This document shows, one piece after another, positions 1 to 9,712 of a stretch of 64,000 bases of DNA. The stretch comes from Hsuehochloa calcarea. Taxonomy: Eukaryota > Streptophyta > Magnoliopsida > Poales > Poaceae. A program made the position numbers and the translations under genes. The notes beneath the pieces were generated by a model. It saw only the letters and a list, made by a program, of their open reading frames with translations, searched no databases and had not been told where the DNA came from. Positions within the stretch are counted from its first letter, which is position 1. Each line of letters opens with the position of its first letter. The stretch lies in contig CM070609.1 in the NCBI GenBank assembly GCA_036346395.1, positions 49,548,777 to 49,612,776 on the forward strand, written 5' to 3'.

Positions 1-870
1 TCAGCTTGGGGCACCTAGAGCGAATGTGGTTTGGCTCACCACACTCGAAACAAGTGATAGGTCCACCTCTCCTCCTATTTCTCACATTGTTGTACGCTCT
101 CGTGAATTTTGTGGATAGGAGGGTTAAATCATCTTCAGGTAGTCTCTCAAGTTGCTCATCGCTCAAAGAATGCAAAGCATATAATGAGAAACCAGATGAG
201 CTACAATCGAGAGATCAGAAGAACAACCCTTGGATTTGTCGACCACTAATGCCATCGACTCTGTCTCGGGGAGACGCGAGATAAAATTAATCTCATGCGT
301 CTTCAACCTCGAGTATAGCTTATCCATGGTAAGCTCACTCATGACAGTGTTGTCATTGATGGAAGTGATCTTCATTCCCCAAACCTTCACATCAAGAGCA
401 CCCAAAAGCTGGCGTGCATTTTCAGACTCAGAAAAAACCAGGTCAACAGCGCGGAGATCATGAAGGATCTTAGAGAATCGTCCCCACAGCTCGTCCAAAG
501 ACTCACCAGGTCTTTGCTCGATCTTAGAGTATACTTTCTTCAGCTGGTTCTGTCTCACCTCCTTGATCGCAGTGGACCCCTCGTGATAATCACAAAGAGT
601 CCGCCAGATCTCATGAGCAGACCGCAAATGAGCAACACGCTCAAACTCAGATCGACTAAGGCCTTAGATCAAAAAATTCCGAGCCTTACTGTTGGCCTCC
701 ACATCTGGAGTGATCATATCGTCATCGGCTGGCACGACATAAGGGTTTTTTACCTTAAGCCAAATAGCGTGTCCTTGAGCCTCGATATAAGCCTGCATAC
801 GAGCCTTCCAATATGCAAAGTCAACTCCATCAAAAATATGTGGCTTGGTTGAGTACTTGTCAGTCGCCAT
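1..870 (-). pseudogene. gag: SIRE-like copia gag, 5' part, broken
   Basis: Capsid/nucleocapsid gene of a minus-strand Ty1/copia element that continues past the left edge. The start is the ATG at 870-868, and the N-terminus (MATDKYSTKP) matches the gag starts at 25604(-) and 51498(+). The frame runs to about 190 with one in-frame TAA at 666-664, where the related copies have a glutamine codon. A frameshift near 185-200 precedes the C-terminal part. The region resembles the copia gag (UBN2-type) fold, with motifs such as SRLKTHEI and LGALDVKVW. At about 17-75 lies a CCHC knuckle, C-x2-C-x4-H-x4-C (CFECGEPNHIRSRC). In the family, Gag packages element RNA in cytoplasmic particles. The two lesions make it a pseudogene as written, although sequence error is possible. 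Confidence 0.85.
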
Positions 871-910
871 GGCTCCAAAGACCGGTTAAGATCTATGAGA
901 AGAGCTAACC

Positions 911-923
911 GGCTCTGATACCA
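911..923 (-). promoter_or_regulatory. Primer-binding site of left SIRE-like element
   Basis: The minus strand reads TGGTATCAGAGCC, complementary to the 3' end of initiator tRNA-Met, the usual copia minus-strand DNA primer. Two bases separate it from the LTR edge at 926. It fixes the element's orientation as minus. Confidence 0.85.
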
Positions 924-925
924 CT

Positions 926-2764
926 TGTAGGACTGTAAAGGCGACTAGGGGGTGAATAGGCGCTTTCTCAAATTTCTCGCCTTAATCAAATTCAATACGA
1001 ACCTTACTCCTTTAGCTATGAAAGCTAAGAAGATCAGTAAGCGCACAGAGGAAGCCTTGTGCTGAATTCGATAACCCCCTCAACCACAAGACACTAGTGG
1101 AGAATGGATCTCACTTTGGTCGGTGCAGCCTTTGGCGGTCCGACCGGCTACCAATGAGCGGTCGACCGATTTGAATTGGTTCGTAGGCCTTGAATCAAGC
1201 GGTTCTGAAAGCTGGCGGTCTGACCGCCGTATAAAAATCGGTCCGACCGATTTAGTCCAGTACTGAAAACAATGCCCAAATACAAAACAAAATTTAGTCC
1301 AACTTTTGATTCAACCAATGAAACTTGACCAAATTTGGAGCACACCTCCCTAAGGATATTAGAGACCTATTTCTAGCGACGATCCTCCAGATCCGCTTCA
1401 CAGAATCGATCTCTGACGATTTGATCAAAGAAGTGCACAAACCCTAGAAATATGAAAAACTTGATTCAAGACTTGCTTGTGGGGGTTGATGATCTGGATG
1501 AATCTAGGAGTATTCCCACACATCAAAGCAAGATAAAGTAGGTCAAGAGACTAAGCATAAACACTTGAATCAAGGAAGCACCACAATCAACAAAAGAAAG
1601 AAGAACACAAAAGAGAGACTTCACTCTTGAGCAAACATTAATGGATTGATTGATTCAAGATGTTGCTTACAAAGCCACTCCCTCAAGGAGGACAAGAGCT
1701 CAAAAAAGAGCACACACACAACCTTCCTCTCCTCTCCTCTCTTCTCCAAACCCTAACCCTAGAAAAAGGAAGAGGGGACCAAATGAGTGCTTCGGGGGTT
1801 TTTCCTCTCCCCCCTTTCTATTTATAGGAGAGTCTTAGGGTTTCACATTTGGGACCCACACACATACATCTGTTGAAGCAATCGCCTGCTTCACAACGTG
1901 TAGGTTGATCAGCGGCTCTCATCACATCACCAAGTCTCTCCCGTCCGAATCCCATCGGAACCTCCTAGAGACTTGCACCGACCTCCGCACCGCCTGATCC
2001 AACCAGCTGCACCGAACTACCCGTTCGATCCATCTTGCCCATTCTGCACCATGCATGAGTCACACGACCTCACCCGGTATCCATGATCGTTCTGGACCTC
2101 AGCTCTCCAAGCGTAGTCCCGATCCACCTTACCGTTGACGTCGTTGACCTGCAAGCCACCTGCACAGCAATAGACAAACAAATCGTCTCCGGGAACAAGT
2201 TCTTCACAACTTGACCCACGTTAGTTCTGCAATGCAATATGCAACAATAAGGCATTGGAGTTCATACAATAAACACAATCAATACACAACAATGCCAACA
2301 AGGCCAAGCTTCAAGTGATCGGCGGTCTGACCGCCCCACACGGCCGGTCCGACCGATTTCAGGTCGGTCCGACCGATTTTATAATGGCGGTCGGACCGCC
2401 CGAAAAGACTTAGCCAAATTTTCGGCTCGAAAATCCGAAACCTTCTGGAAATTTCAACTGAATAGAACTTTTGACTGGGAGCTCCAAAAATTATGTGACC
2501 ACATCCAGGAGACTCCCCTCACTTGCCTACACAACCTATTTTTGGCTCAGCCCCAAATTCCATCATCACCATTTGGCGGTCGGACCGGCAAGCACTGCCG
2601 GTCAGATCTTTCCACTGGCCGGTCGGACCGCGACACTGCGATCGACCTTGATGACTGACAAAGACTGGAGCAAACCCAAAAACGCGACAAATTGCAAACC
2701 AACAAAGCCATTGCCAATTGAATCATCATCCTGAGATCGTGCACATATCCTCACGATATCCACA
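926..2764 (-). repeat. 5' LTR of left SIRE-like element (family A)
   Basis: Long terminal repeat of 1839 bp. The plus-strand text begins TGTAGGACTG beside the primer site and ends GATATCCACA at 2764. It is homologous along its length to the LTRs at 19684-21559 and 25661-27555. A TATA box (TATAAATA, minus strand) lies at 1819-1826. Nine perfect CGGTCNGACCG palindromes form two clusters, at 1136-1249 and 2323-2630, on either side of the TATA box. The flank CATGG (2765-2769) would be one target duplication; the partner lies outside the window. Confidence 0.85.
1819..1826 (-). promoter_or_regulatory. TATA box in family A LTR
   Basis: TATAAATA on the minus strand in a GC-rich setting. The same box occurs at 20613-20620 and 26599-26606 in the two related LTRs. 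It probably marks the U3/R border. Confidence 0.6.
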
Positions 2765-3043
2765 CATGGGAAAAACATCGAGTGTCTTCTTGGCAGTTTT
2801 CTCTCCTCTCTTTACTATTTTTGAATTTACATTTCTAGCTACTTATTTGTGTAGAATTGCTTAGATAGAATTGTATTTAGTATTGGCATAGCATTGGAGT
2901 GACTTAGTGAACTTAGAATTTATCTATTGACTTGTGCTAGAAATTTCTAATTATACCATACTTGTTAAAATTGTTAATTAGAGTACAAGTTTTTTAGAAA
3001 CCTCCTATTCGCCCCCCTCTAGTCGGTCATCCTTGATCCTACA
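2765..3043 (+). repeat. 3' end of another SIRE-type LTR
   Basis: AT-rich tail ending in CCTATTCGCCCCCCTCTAG followed by TTGATCCTACA at 3043. This is an inverted counterpart of the family A LTR start (GGCGACTAGGGGGTGAATAG at 939-958) and typical of the distal end of SIRE/Maximus-type LTRs. The family A LTR stops at 2764 and the other two copies lack this segment, so it belongs to an older LTR into which the left element inserted. The rest lies beyond the left edge. Confidence 0.6.
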
Positions 3044-4759
3044 GTCGCCTCGCCCCATTTTAGCCATCATCGGCCACTTGCTCCATCCGCCTGAGCCGCA
3101 GCCCTACCTCCTTTGTTTCTCCCTATGTTGTTGTCTTTCTCTCACTTACTCCTTCTCTATCCCTCTTTCGATGGCAATTGGACCCACATGTCAAAGCATT
3201 TTGATTCAATATTTATTTCCCAAAAGGAATATTCCCCTCTTTCTCAATTTCCAGGATTTTCCAATCCAACAAACTACTTGATGTTGTTCTTTTCATACGA
3301 ACTCCGATTCAGTTGATTCTTCTTCCTAAATTCATCTATATTCTTAATCTCTCTATTAATACTAATTTATAATTTTTGGATTTTTGTATTATATTATTTA
3401 TTTATCTCGTTTGTTTATAATTCGATGTTACCATAGCAAACTTGGACCAATTAAAAGGAGTGAATCCTACCGTCAACAAAGGCTAGTATCTTTTGATCAT
3501 TTTGTACCTATGTTTTCTAAATTATTTTTTAAGTTTAAAATGTAATATGCAATGGTCTTTACGTAAAATGATGAGTTCAGATCTTAGGTTCTTAGTTAAT
3601 CAAAAAATTGATTCTGCCTTCATTTGATGTTGATATCCATGAACCCTTGTCTCCTTAGTATAGGAAATCCACGATAATGATTGCAATATCGTTGGATCAG
3701 TTAAAGCGGTAGAATTGCTTAGACACACTTTATCGGGAATGATCATCCTTTGGGTGGGAAATCATTATTACCCTTTTATGCAAATCAGGTTGAGAAATGT
3801 ATGGCAATAGGTATTGCCGTTGGTTTTCAAAATAAAATAAAATGGTAAAAATCTGTTTAGACTTGGGTCGATGGTAAGTTCAGGCGAGTGCAGCTAGAGC
3901 ACAATTACTCTTAATGTATTAAGTCACGCCAAAGTTATATTAAGGACCGACGCTTGTGACTATCGAAACTGAGCAGTATCATACAATTACATGTCCAGAA
4001 TGGGGAGGTCCTGACCAACTAATTTACCGAGTCCAAGCATTAAGCCCATAGGCTGTCGATGGTAGGAGTTACCTAGGTTGTGCATACTGGTAAATGTACT
4101 TCCATGTCTGTTGGGGCTCGCGCTGTACGATGGTAAATGAACCTCCACATTCGGGCAGGTTATCCCCCACAACTGTGAGTTATCTTGATAATGGTAAATG
4201 TACTTCCATATCTTGAGAGTATAACTCATAGGGCGGGTTGATGTATGGATGATGTGTTGTAAAGGACTTGTGATAACCGGTTAGTCCTACGCCTAAGGAA
4301 GTGTGTCATGACTGACATTTTATGTCGATTATATCATGTGGATCAAGCTGTACAATGAGCGGGCAAGGTGCATTTTCATATGATTGATTTTGGATCTGAT
4401 TTCAAGAGAGTAAATTTTGGGAACCCGAGAGCAGTTGGGACTCTCAGGTAGATATTCTAGTAGCTAGAGTCAGTAGACAACTAAAACCCTATCCTTTGAA
4501 CCTTGTCGGTTAGAGCCCTAATACTAGTGGTTGGTGGTTAGAATCTCCACTAGAGATATAATTAGTTTAATTATGGAAACTACTTTTGTCAAGTTGTGCA
4601 TTATGAAAACTGTTTAAACTTAAAAAATTGCTTTGTGCAAAAGAACCATATAAGCCCTATTGTTAAGCCTTGCATATTGCATTTTTCGTAAGACTTGTGA
4701 AGTACTTTATGTACCTACATGTTGCATTCAAAATAAATCTCAAAAGCCTTCCAAGTTGC
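3044..4759 (+). repeat. Long gypsy-type LTR, downstream part (1 of 2)
   Basis: Part of a long Del/Tekay-like LTR whose beginning is lost at the SIRE-type boundary. Landmarks shared with the solo LTRs at 4760-8437 and 47340-51453 include TCATACGAACTCCGATTC at 3292-3309 and the GGAAGTGTGTCA segment near 4300. It contains no open frame of note. It is interrupted at 4760 by a complete LTR and resumes at 8438. Confidence 0.65.
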
Positions 4760-5200
4760 TGTAACATCCCAAAATTTGGCTTTTCAAAAATCTTTTGAGT
4801 AGTTTAGGTCTCTGGAAATTTCACCAATTTTATTTGAATTAATAAAGCTTAATTAGAATTTTTCTAAATTAAAAATATTTAATTTGACTAATCTAAACAT
4901 CAATTTAATCAAAATATATTTTATTTGGCTTCCTTGTTTTCCCAGGAATTTTCTGGTATTTTTGGAGATTTTTCTGAATTTATTTGTTATTTATTTGATC
5001 TCCTTGATTTGTTGCCTTTTACTTAATTCTGAAAAATTAGTATTTCTCTCTCCTCTGCATGCTACAGTACCATACGGATACTGTTCACGTCGGTTTGAAC
5101 CGTCGAGCTCCAGCCGAATGCGCAGCCGTGATTTTCGAGTCCAGTACGCGATCGGTTTCCTATTTGAATTTCAAACTTTCGTATATTTCTCCTCGGTGCG

Positions 5201-5207
5201 TATAAAA
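5201..5207 (+). promoter_or_regulatory. TATA box of the 3.7 kb solo LTR
   Basis: TATAAAA about 440 bp into the LTR, followed by GC-rich sequence, as expected at the U3/R boundary. The solo LTR could still drive transcription rightward. Confidence 0.5.
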
Positions 5208-6411
5208 GCGAGCCGTCTGCGCCCACGCGTCCGTCTCGACATCCTCTTCCAAATCCTCTGATTTGGTTTCCTCCGAATCAATCGATTTTCATCGCAGTTC
5301 GCAGAATACGGAGTTCCTCCCAAAGGTCTTCTACGACGAGTTTCTCCTCCATCCGACGTCCGCAGGCCGAACCGTCTGTAGCGTTGGGTTCGCGTCGTCG
5401 TGCTCTACGTCATGATACCAGCCCCTTCGCCCGAAGATCGCCAGAGTTCCGCCATCCGTGACAGCCCAACTGTATTCTTCACGTTTCTCGCTTTCTCGGT
5501 GAGTATTTCCAAAATCCAACCGCACCATCGCGTCCGGCTCGTCGTTTCCTTTCCGTTATACCCCTTCGCCGCCGCGCCTCCTCCGGCTGCTGGACACTCC
5601 GTGCGCCATTAACCCTCTATTTACTGTTCACATATAATGGTGTAGATGCTGTGTCGGCAGTGCATGCATTCGGTTCCTTGCCCCTATTGTTTCTTTCGGC
5701 AAGGGCAGTCGGTCGTCCACTTGGTGCACCAGAAGCCGGCCATGAACTTCTGTGTACTGATCATCATGTATCATGTACAGTACGTTGGTTCATCTCTGTC
5801 CAGTACGTATTTTGCCTTCAGATTTCTTTCAATCTGTTAACTCATTCTCTATACCTTGCTCTGCCCAGTGCATGTGTTCGGTCTTCCTGGTTTCACCATC
5901 TCCTGTCATCAAGCTGCCACCACCAGGCGCCATGATCGGCCGTGCCCTCTGTTCGTGTATGGTGCAGTGCGTGCGTGTGCGTTCGGTTATTGCTTCGGTA
6001 TTTCCTTTCCTTCTCTGGTAAGTGGAGCCAAGTATCTCTCTATTATCTTTATTCTTGCTTTACTTTGCCACTTCATAGCTATCTCCTGTCACCATGTCGA
6101 CGCCACCGTCGTGCGCATGAACCGCCTGCAGCTGCTATTCTTTGTCTTCTCTGCTGTTGTTTTATTGTTACGTTCGTTCTCCAGTACACGTGTTGGCTTG
6201 CTCTCTGGCTTCCTTTCTTCGTTGTAGCTCTCTGTGCCAACTCCATTCCAACTCGACGCCATGCGCATGAAACCCGCCATCATTTGTTCTCTGTTGTTTC
6301 TTCTCTATTATGTGGTTCAGAGCATGGAATTCTTCCCTGGCTGTTTTGGTTGGGTTGCTCTATTAACTCCTCTCTGTGATGGACCCACTTGTCATCCACA
6401 CCAATCCAAGT

Positions 6412-6541
6412 CCATATATATATATGTACATACACACACGTTTGTATGCATGTATATGTATGTATGTACGTATGTATATGTATGTACGTATGTATACATA
6501 TGTATGTATGTATGCACGTATATGTATGTATGTATATGTTC
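6412..6541 (+). repeat. Compound (TATG/TGTA)n microsatellite
   Basis: About 130 bp of TA, CA and TATG/TACG tetranucleotide repeats inside the solo LTR. It opens spurious frames rich in Tyr, Ile, Cys and Met on both strands, which should not be called genes. Confidence 0.9.
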
Positions 6542-8437
6542 TCTCTCTTTCAGATTGATCCCACATGTCATCCTTTCAAAATAAAAACCCTAATTATTTA
6601 TCTCTCTAACATGCGGGTCCTGCGTGTCAGTCAACTCTGGGTCAACCCTCCTCCATGAGCTTGGTCCACCGTGGACTAGCATATCCCCGTGGACCTGGTC
6701 CATAGATCAGTGGCCCACTTGTCATTAATCTAAATTCAATATCCATCTTCTAGTACCTTTCAATTTCAATTTGGGGTTTATTTGATTTGTCTTTTGAATT
6801 TAGTTTGTCTTTGCGCTTTCTTTATCGTTAGACGTTGAAGTGCCAGAATCGTCTCAAGGAGCTGAAGATCAAGGAAGTAGAAGATTGAAGATAAATAAGA
6901 CCATCATTGCTATAGAAAGACAAGTTATACCTTTGATCATATTGAACCCAGTTTTCAAAATACTTTGTTTCAATGTATTGCATTCTATTTTACGTATTTA
7001 TTTAAATGCTTTTGGGATAGTTATTAATCCAATTTGTTATATCCACATTGTCTATTGTATGCCATGATCTTTTGTCACCCTAGGTTGGTTTATTATTAGT
7101 TGGTATTATCGTAGCACCAACGTGGGTTGGTTAGATACGAGTAGAGTGCTTAGTCATGCCACGAGTTATCATTTCATGAGAGTTGCAAATATAAACTTGA
7201 CTAAGTGATTATGAAACTTTGTGATAAAACTGTGTGTGTTGTGTGTTATTACTCGTTGATGGCATGTGTTGCACTTAATCAACAGGGTGGAAAAAGATTT
7301 AGACTGAGGTAAGTGGTGGATTCTGTGTGATTGGTTGAGCTGTGTGCTTTAAACTTTGTGAATTTGAGAAAAACTAGAAGTCTTGCCTTGGTCAATTAAG
7401 GACTTCATTTTGTGCACCATTGAACTGGGCCTTACTGTACGATCACATGCCTAGTATGGGCTCGGCCTAACTTAGTAAGTTATGGAATCTTGACGTTGAC
7501 AACTCAAGTTGTAATTTAAGCTGTGTGATGGGTTGGAGGTGTGATATGTCACATCGTGGGATGGTTCGCTGCGTCCCTGTCCAACGATGTGTGTCGTAAC
7601 CAAACGCTATATGTATCGGTTGGCCGATAGGAAAGCATATCGGGAGTGTCAATGCTTGAGATGAAGTTTTGAAAGGTTTTGTTGTGATCAACTCTGATCC
7701 GGTTGATTACATCGTGTGGGTAAAGTGTACAACCTCTGCAGAGTGTTTAATCAATCTATTCGAATAGCCGCATCCGCGGTCATGGATATGCTCGGGGATT
7801 TCACACGAGGGGTAGATTTTCATAAAACCTTTGGGAAGGGAGCTGTGTGATCTAAGTCATATGGCTGTGTGAATAGGTTGTTTAGACTATGTGTCCTTTG
7901 TGAAATCAAATAATAAATTATTATTGTCTATTTGTTTTGAATTATGTTTCCAATCTATTATTTGTATTCAATTGCAAATGTTGTATTTCTGCAAAAGAAC
8001 CACAGAAGTCATTCCTTTGGAATAAGACATCATCTATAAATTGCATTCTGTGGTATGACTTGCGAGTACAATTGTGTATTCATACTTGCTATAAACAATC
8101 AACAGAGTGGAAGAATCATCAGTCTACAAGGTCCACTTCAAGGATCGTGGAGAACTAGGTTGCGCTACCCCAGTCGATTGCATATGGATGGGCTTCACTG
8201 AAATTATTCCGTTACGTTCCGCTGCAGCTTTATTGAGCTATTTGTCTTTTGAGACATTAATTGTAAGCTTTGACCTTAAGGTCTTTGCTCTGATAATTAT
8301 TGTTATTTATCTATTTATTAGTCATTTGTGCATATGAAATTGATATTTCATCGATGTTGCCACTGTGTGCACTAGCGTGATCCTAGACTAGTGCAGTATA
8401 ATCAGATAGTCCAGATTTGCATATTTGGGTCCCGACA

Positions 8438-8780
8438 GTTGCCAAGAAGGTTTACAACTTCTACGCGTGTGGCTACAACACAGGACATCATAGTACTTAG
8501 TCGCGAGCCCCCTATCGATTGCCTCTGAGCATATGGATAGGCCATCACTTGAAGTTATATTCTTCTGATGCAGTTTATTCGAGTTGTTTAGTCCGAAAGG
8601 GTGGTAATTGTAAGCTTCAACCATAAGATCATTACTCTTTTGTTCAATATTATACAATAGTTTGACATTTGCAAGATATGTGTTAATATTCAATGATATA
8701 ACCATATGCACTAGCTACTGATTCAGAGACTAATGTAGATATACATAGATAATTTCGGATTCGAAAATCCGGGTCCCTAG
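8438..8780 (+). repeat. Long gypsy-type LTR, downstream part (2 of 2)
   Basis: Continues the LTR broken at 4759 and resembles the last 340 bp of the inserted solo LTR (for example ATCGATTGCCTCTGAGCATA and the GTAAGCTTCAACC segment). Its end is degenerate: CCGGGTCCCTAGG replaces the expected GGGTCCCGACA, so the terminal CA is lost. Confidence 0.6.
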
Positions 8781-8812
8781 GTTCAACCACGGATTGACTA
8801 ATGTAGATATAC
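8728..8812 (+). repeat. 17-bp direct repeat at the LTR end
   Basis: GACTAATGTAGATATAC occurs at 8728-8744 and again at 8796-8812, a spacing of 68 bp. The pair straddles the degenerate end of the outer LTR. It may be filler copied during repair of a break. Confidence 0.7.
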
Positions 8813-9712
8813 TGTGCAGCCAGATGATAGGCCTTTGGATTACCAATGGGGATGCAGACGAGGTCCTTTTATATAGGACGTTCAATTCCACAAAAAGTCC
8901 AAAATTGTTATAATTTTGCTACAAATGTGTTGTCGTACACTACGTCGAATGGCATGTTATCTGGAAGAGGGGAAAACCATGATCCATAAAATAAGCCGTG
9001 ATTTGCTTTTGTTGTTGGAAACTCATGTAGTTTTTTTAATCCAATATTTCTAGAAATGGCGATTAGTGCTTTGTTTATTAGAATTTGTTATAAAATAGTA
9101 TTTCAGTAATAAAACTAAGCATACGATAGCCATATGTATTCTTGCAAATGGTGTATATTTTGGAGGCGATACACTAGCATCACTCGATGTCATCCGCATC
9201 ATCCACACAGTAAGCAATCTCTCGTTGTTGGTCACTTTGTGGCTGCACATAGCCCTTGCAATTACATGAGTGGTGGAACAAAATAACTAGGATGGGTTGG
9301 CCTGACCCGCCTAACTTGCATTCCTATTTGCTAGGGTAACCCTTGATATTTATTAGATATTTTATGATTGTTCTCTGGACCACAAGCACAAGCTGCCATG
9401 GAGAATCCTCCAGCCCAAACTGGGATTCTTTTCCCAGTCCACCACTGCTGACAGCTTACAGGCAGCCAGACGAAGCAAACCACCATCCAACCCAACAACC
9501 AAACCAAACTAATGCCACACAACTATATCAAAATATTCCCATAAAAAACTAAATCAGAATCAAATAATTAAAACTCAAGTTAATTAATTAATCAATCAAA
9601 CCCTTGAAACGGATTCCTCTCCTCTTCTCAACTCCCTTGCCTTGGTGGGTTGGTGCTCCTCCTCCTCTGCAACAATCTCTTCCCCAAGAGTAAGAGAAGA
9701 AGAAGAATCGCC
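8813..9712 (+). promoter_or_regulatory. Upstream region and 5' leader of candidate gene
   Basis: No transposon similarity is recognised here. AT-rich sequence with an ACTATATCAAAATA stretch near 9519-9532 is followed by a CT-rich, leader-like segment at about 9605-9690, ending just before the ATG at 9713. This is the ordinary make-up of a plant promoter and 5' untranslated region, but no start site can be proved from sequence. Confidence 0.35.

Larger units (their letters stand above)
4760..8437 (+). mobile_element. Solo LTR of a Del/Tekay-like gypsy element, 3.7 kb
   Basis: Starts TGTAACATCCCAAAATTTGG and ends GGGTCCCGACA. It is flanked by a perfect 5-bp target duplication, GTTGC at 4755-4759 and 8438-8442. 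There is no primer site, polypurine tract or coding sequence between the ends, so this is a solo LTR left by recombination between two LTRs. A TATA box lies at 5201-5207, with CT-rich sequence and several short meaningless frames downstream. The landing site is another LTR of the same superfamily. The clade call rests on the TGTAACATCCC start and the great length, and is less certain than the solo-LTR call. Confidence 0.85.

Noticed and set aside
1136..2630. CRISPR-like array suggested by repeated short motifs
   Set aside because: The motifs are 11-bp palindromes at irregular spacing inside a plant LTR, with no unique equal-length spacers and a eukaryotic context.
911..3043. One 2.1 kb LTR running to 3043
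   Set aside because: The other two family A LTRs end at the position equivalent to 2764, so 2765-3043 must belong to a different LTR.
5651..6584. Series of overlapping 80-145 codon frames, some with hydrophobic stretches
   Set aside because: They are inside a solo LTR with a clear target duplication, and the last ones are produced by the TATG microsatellite.
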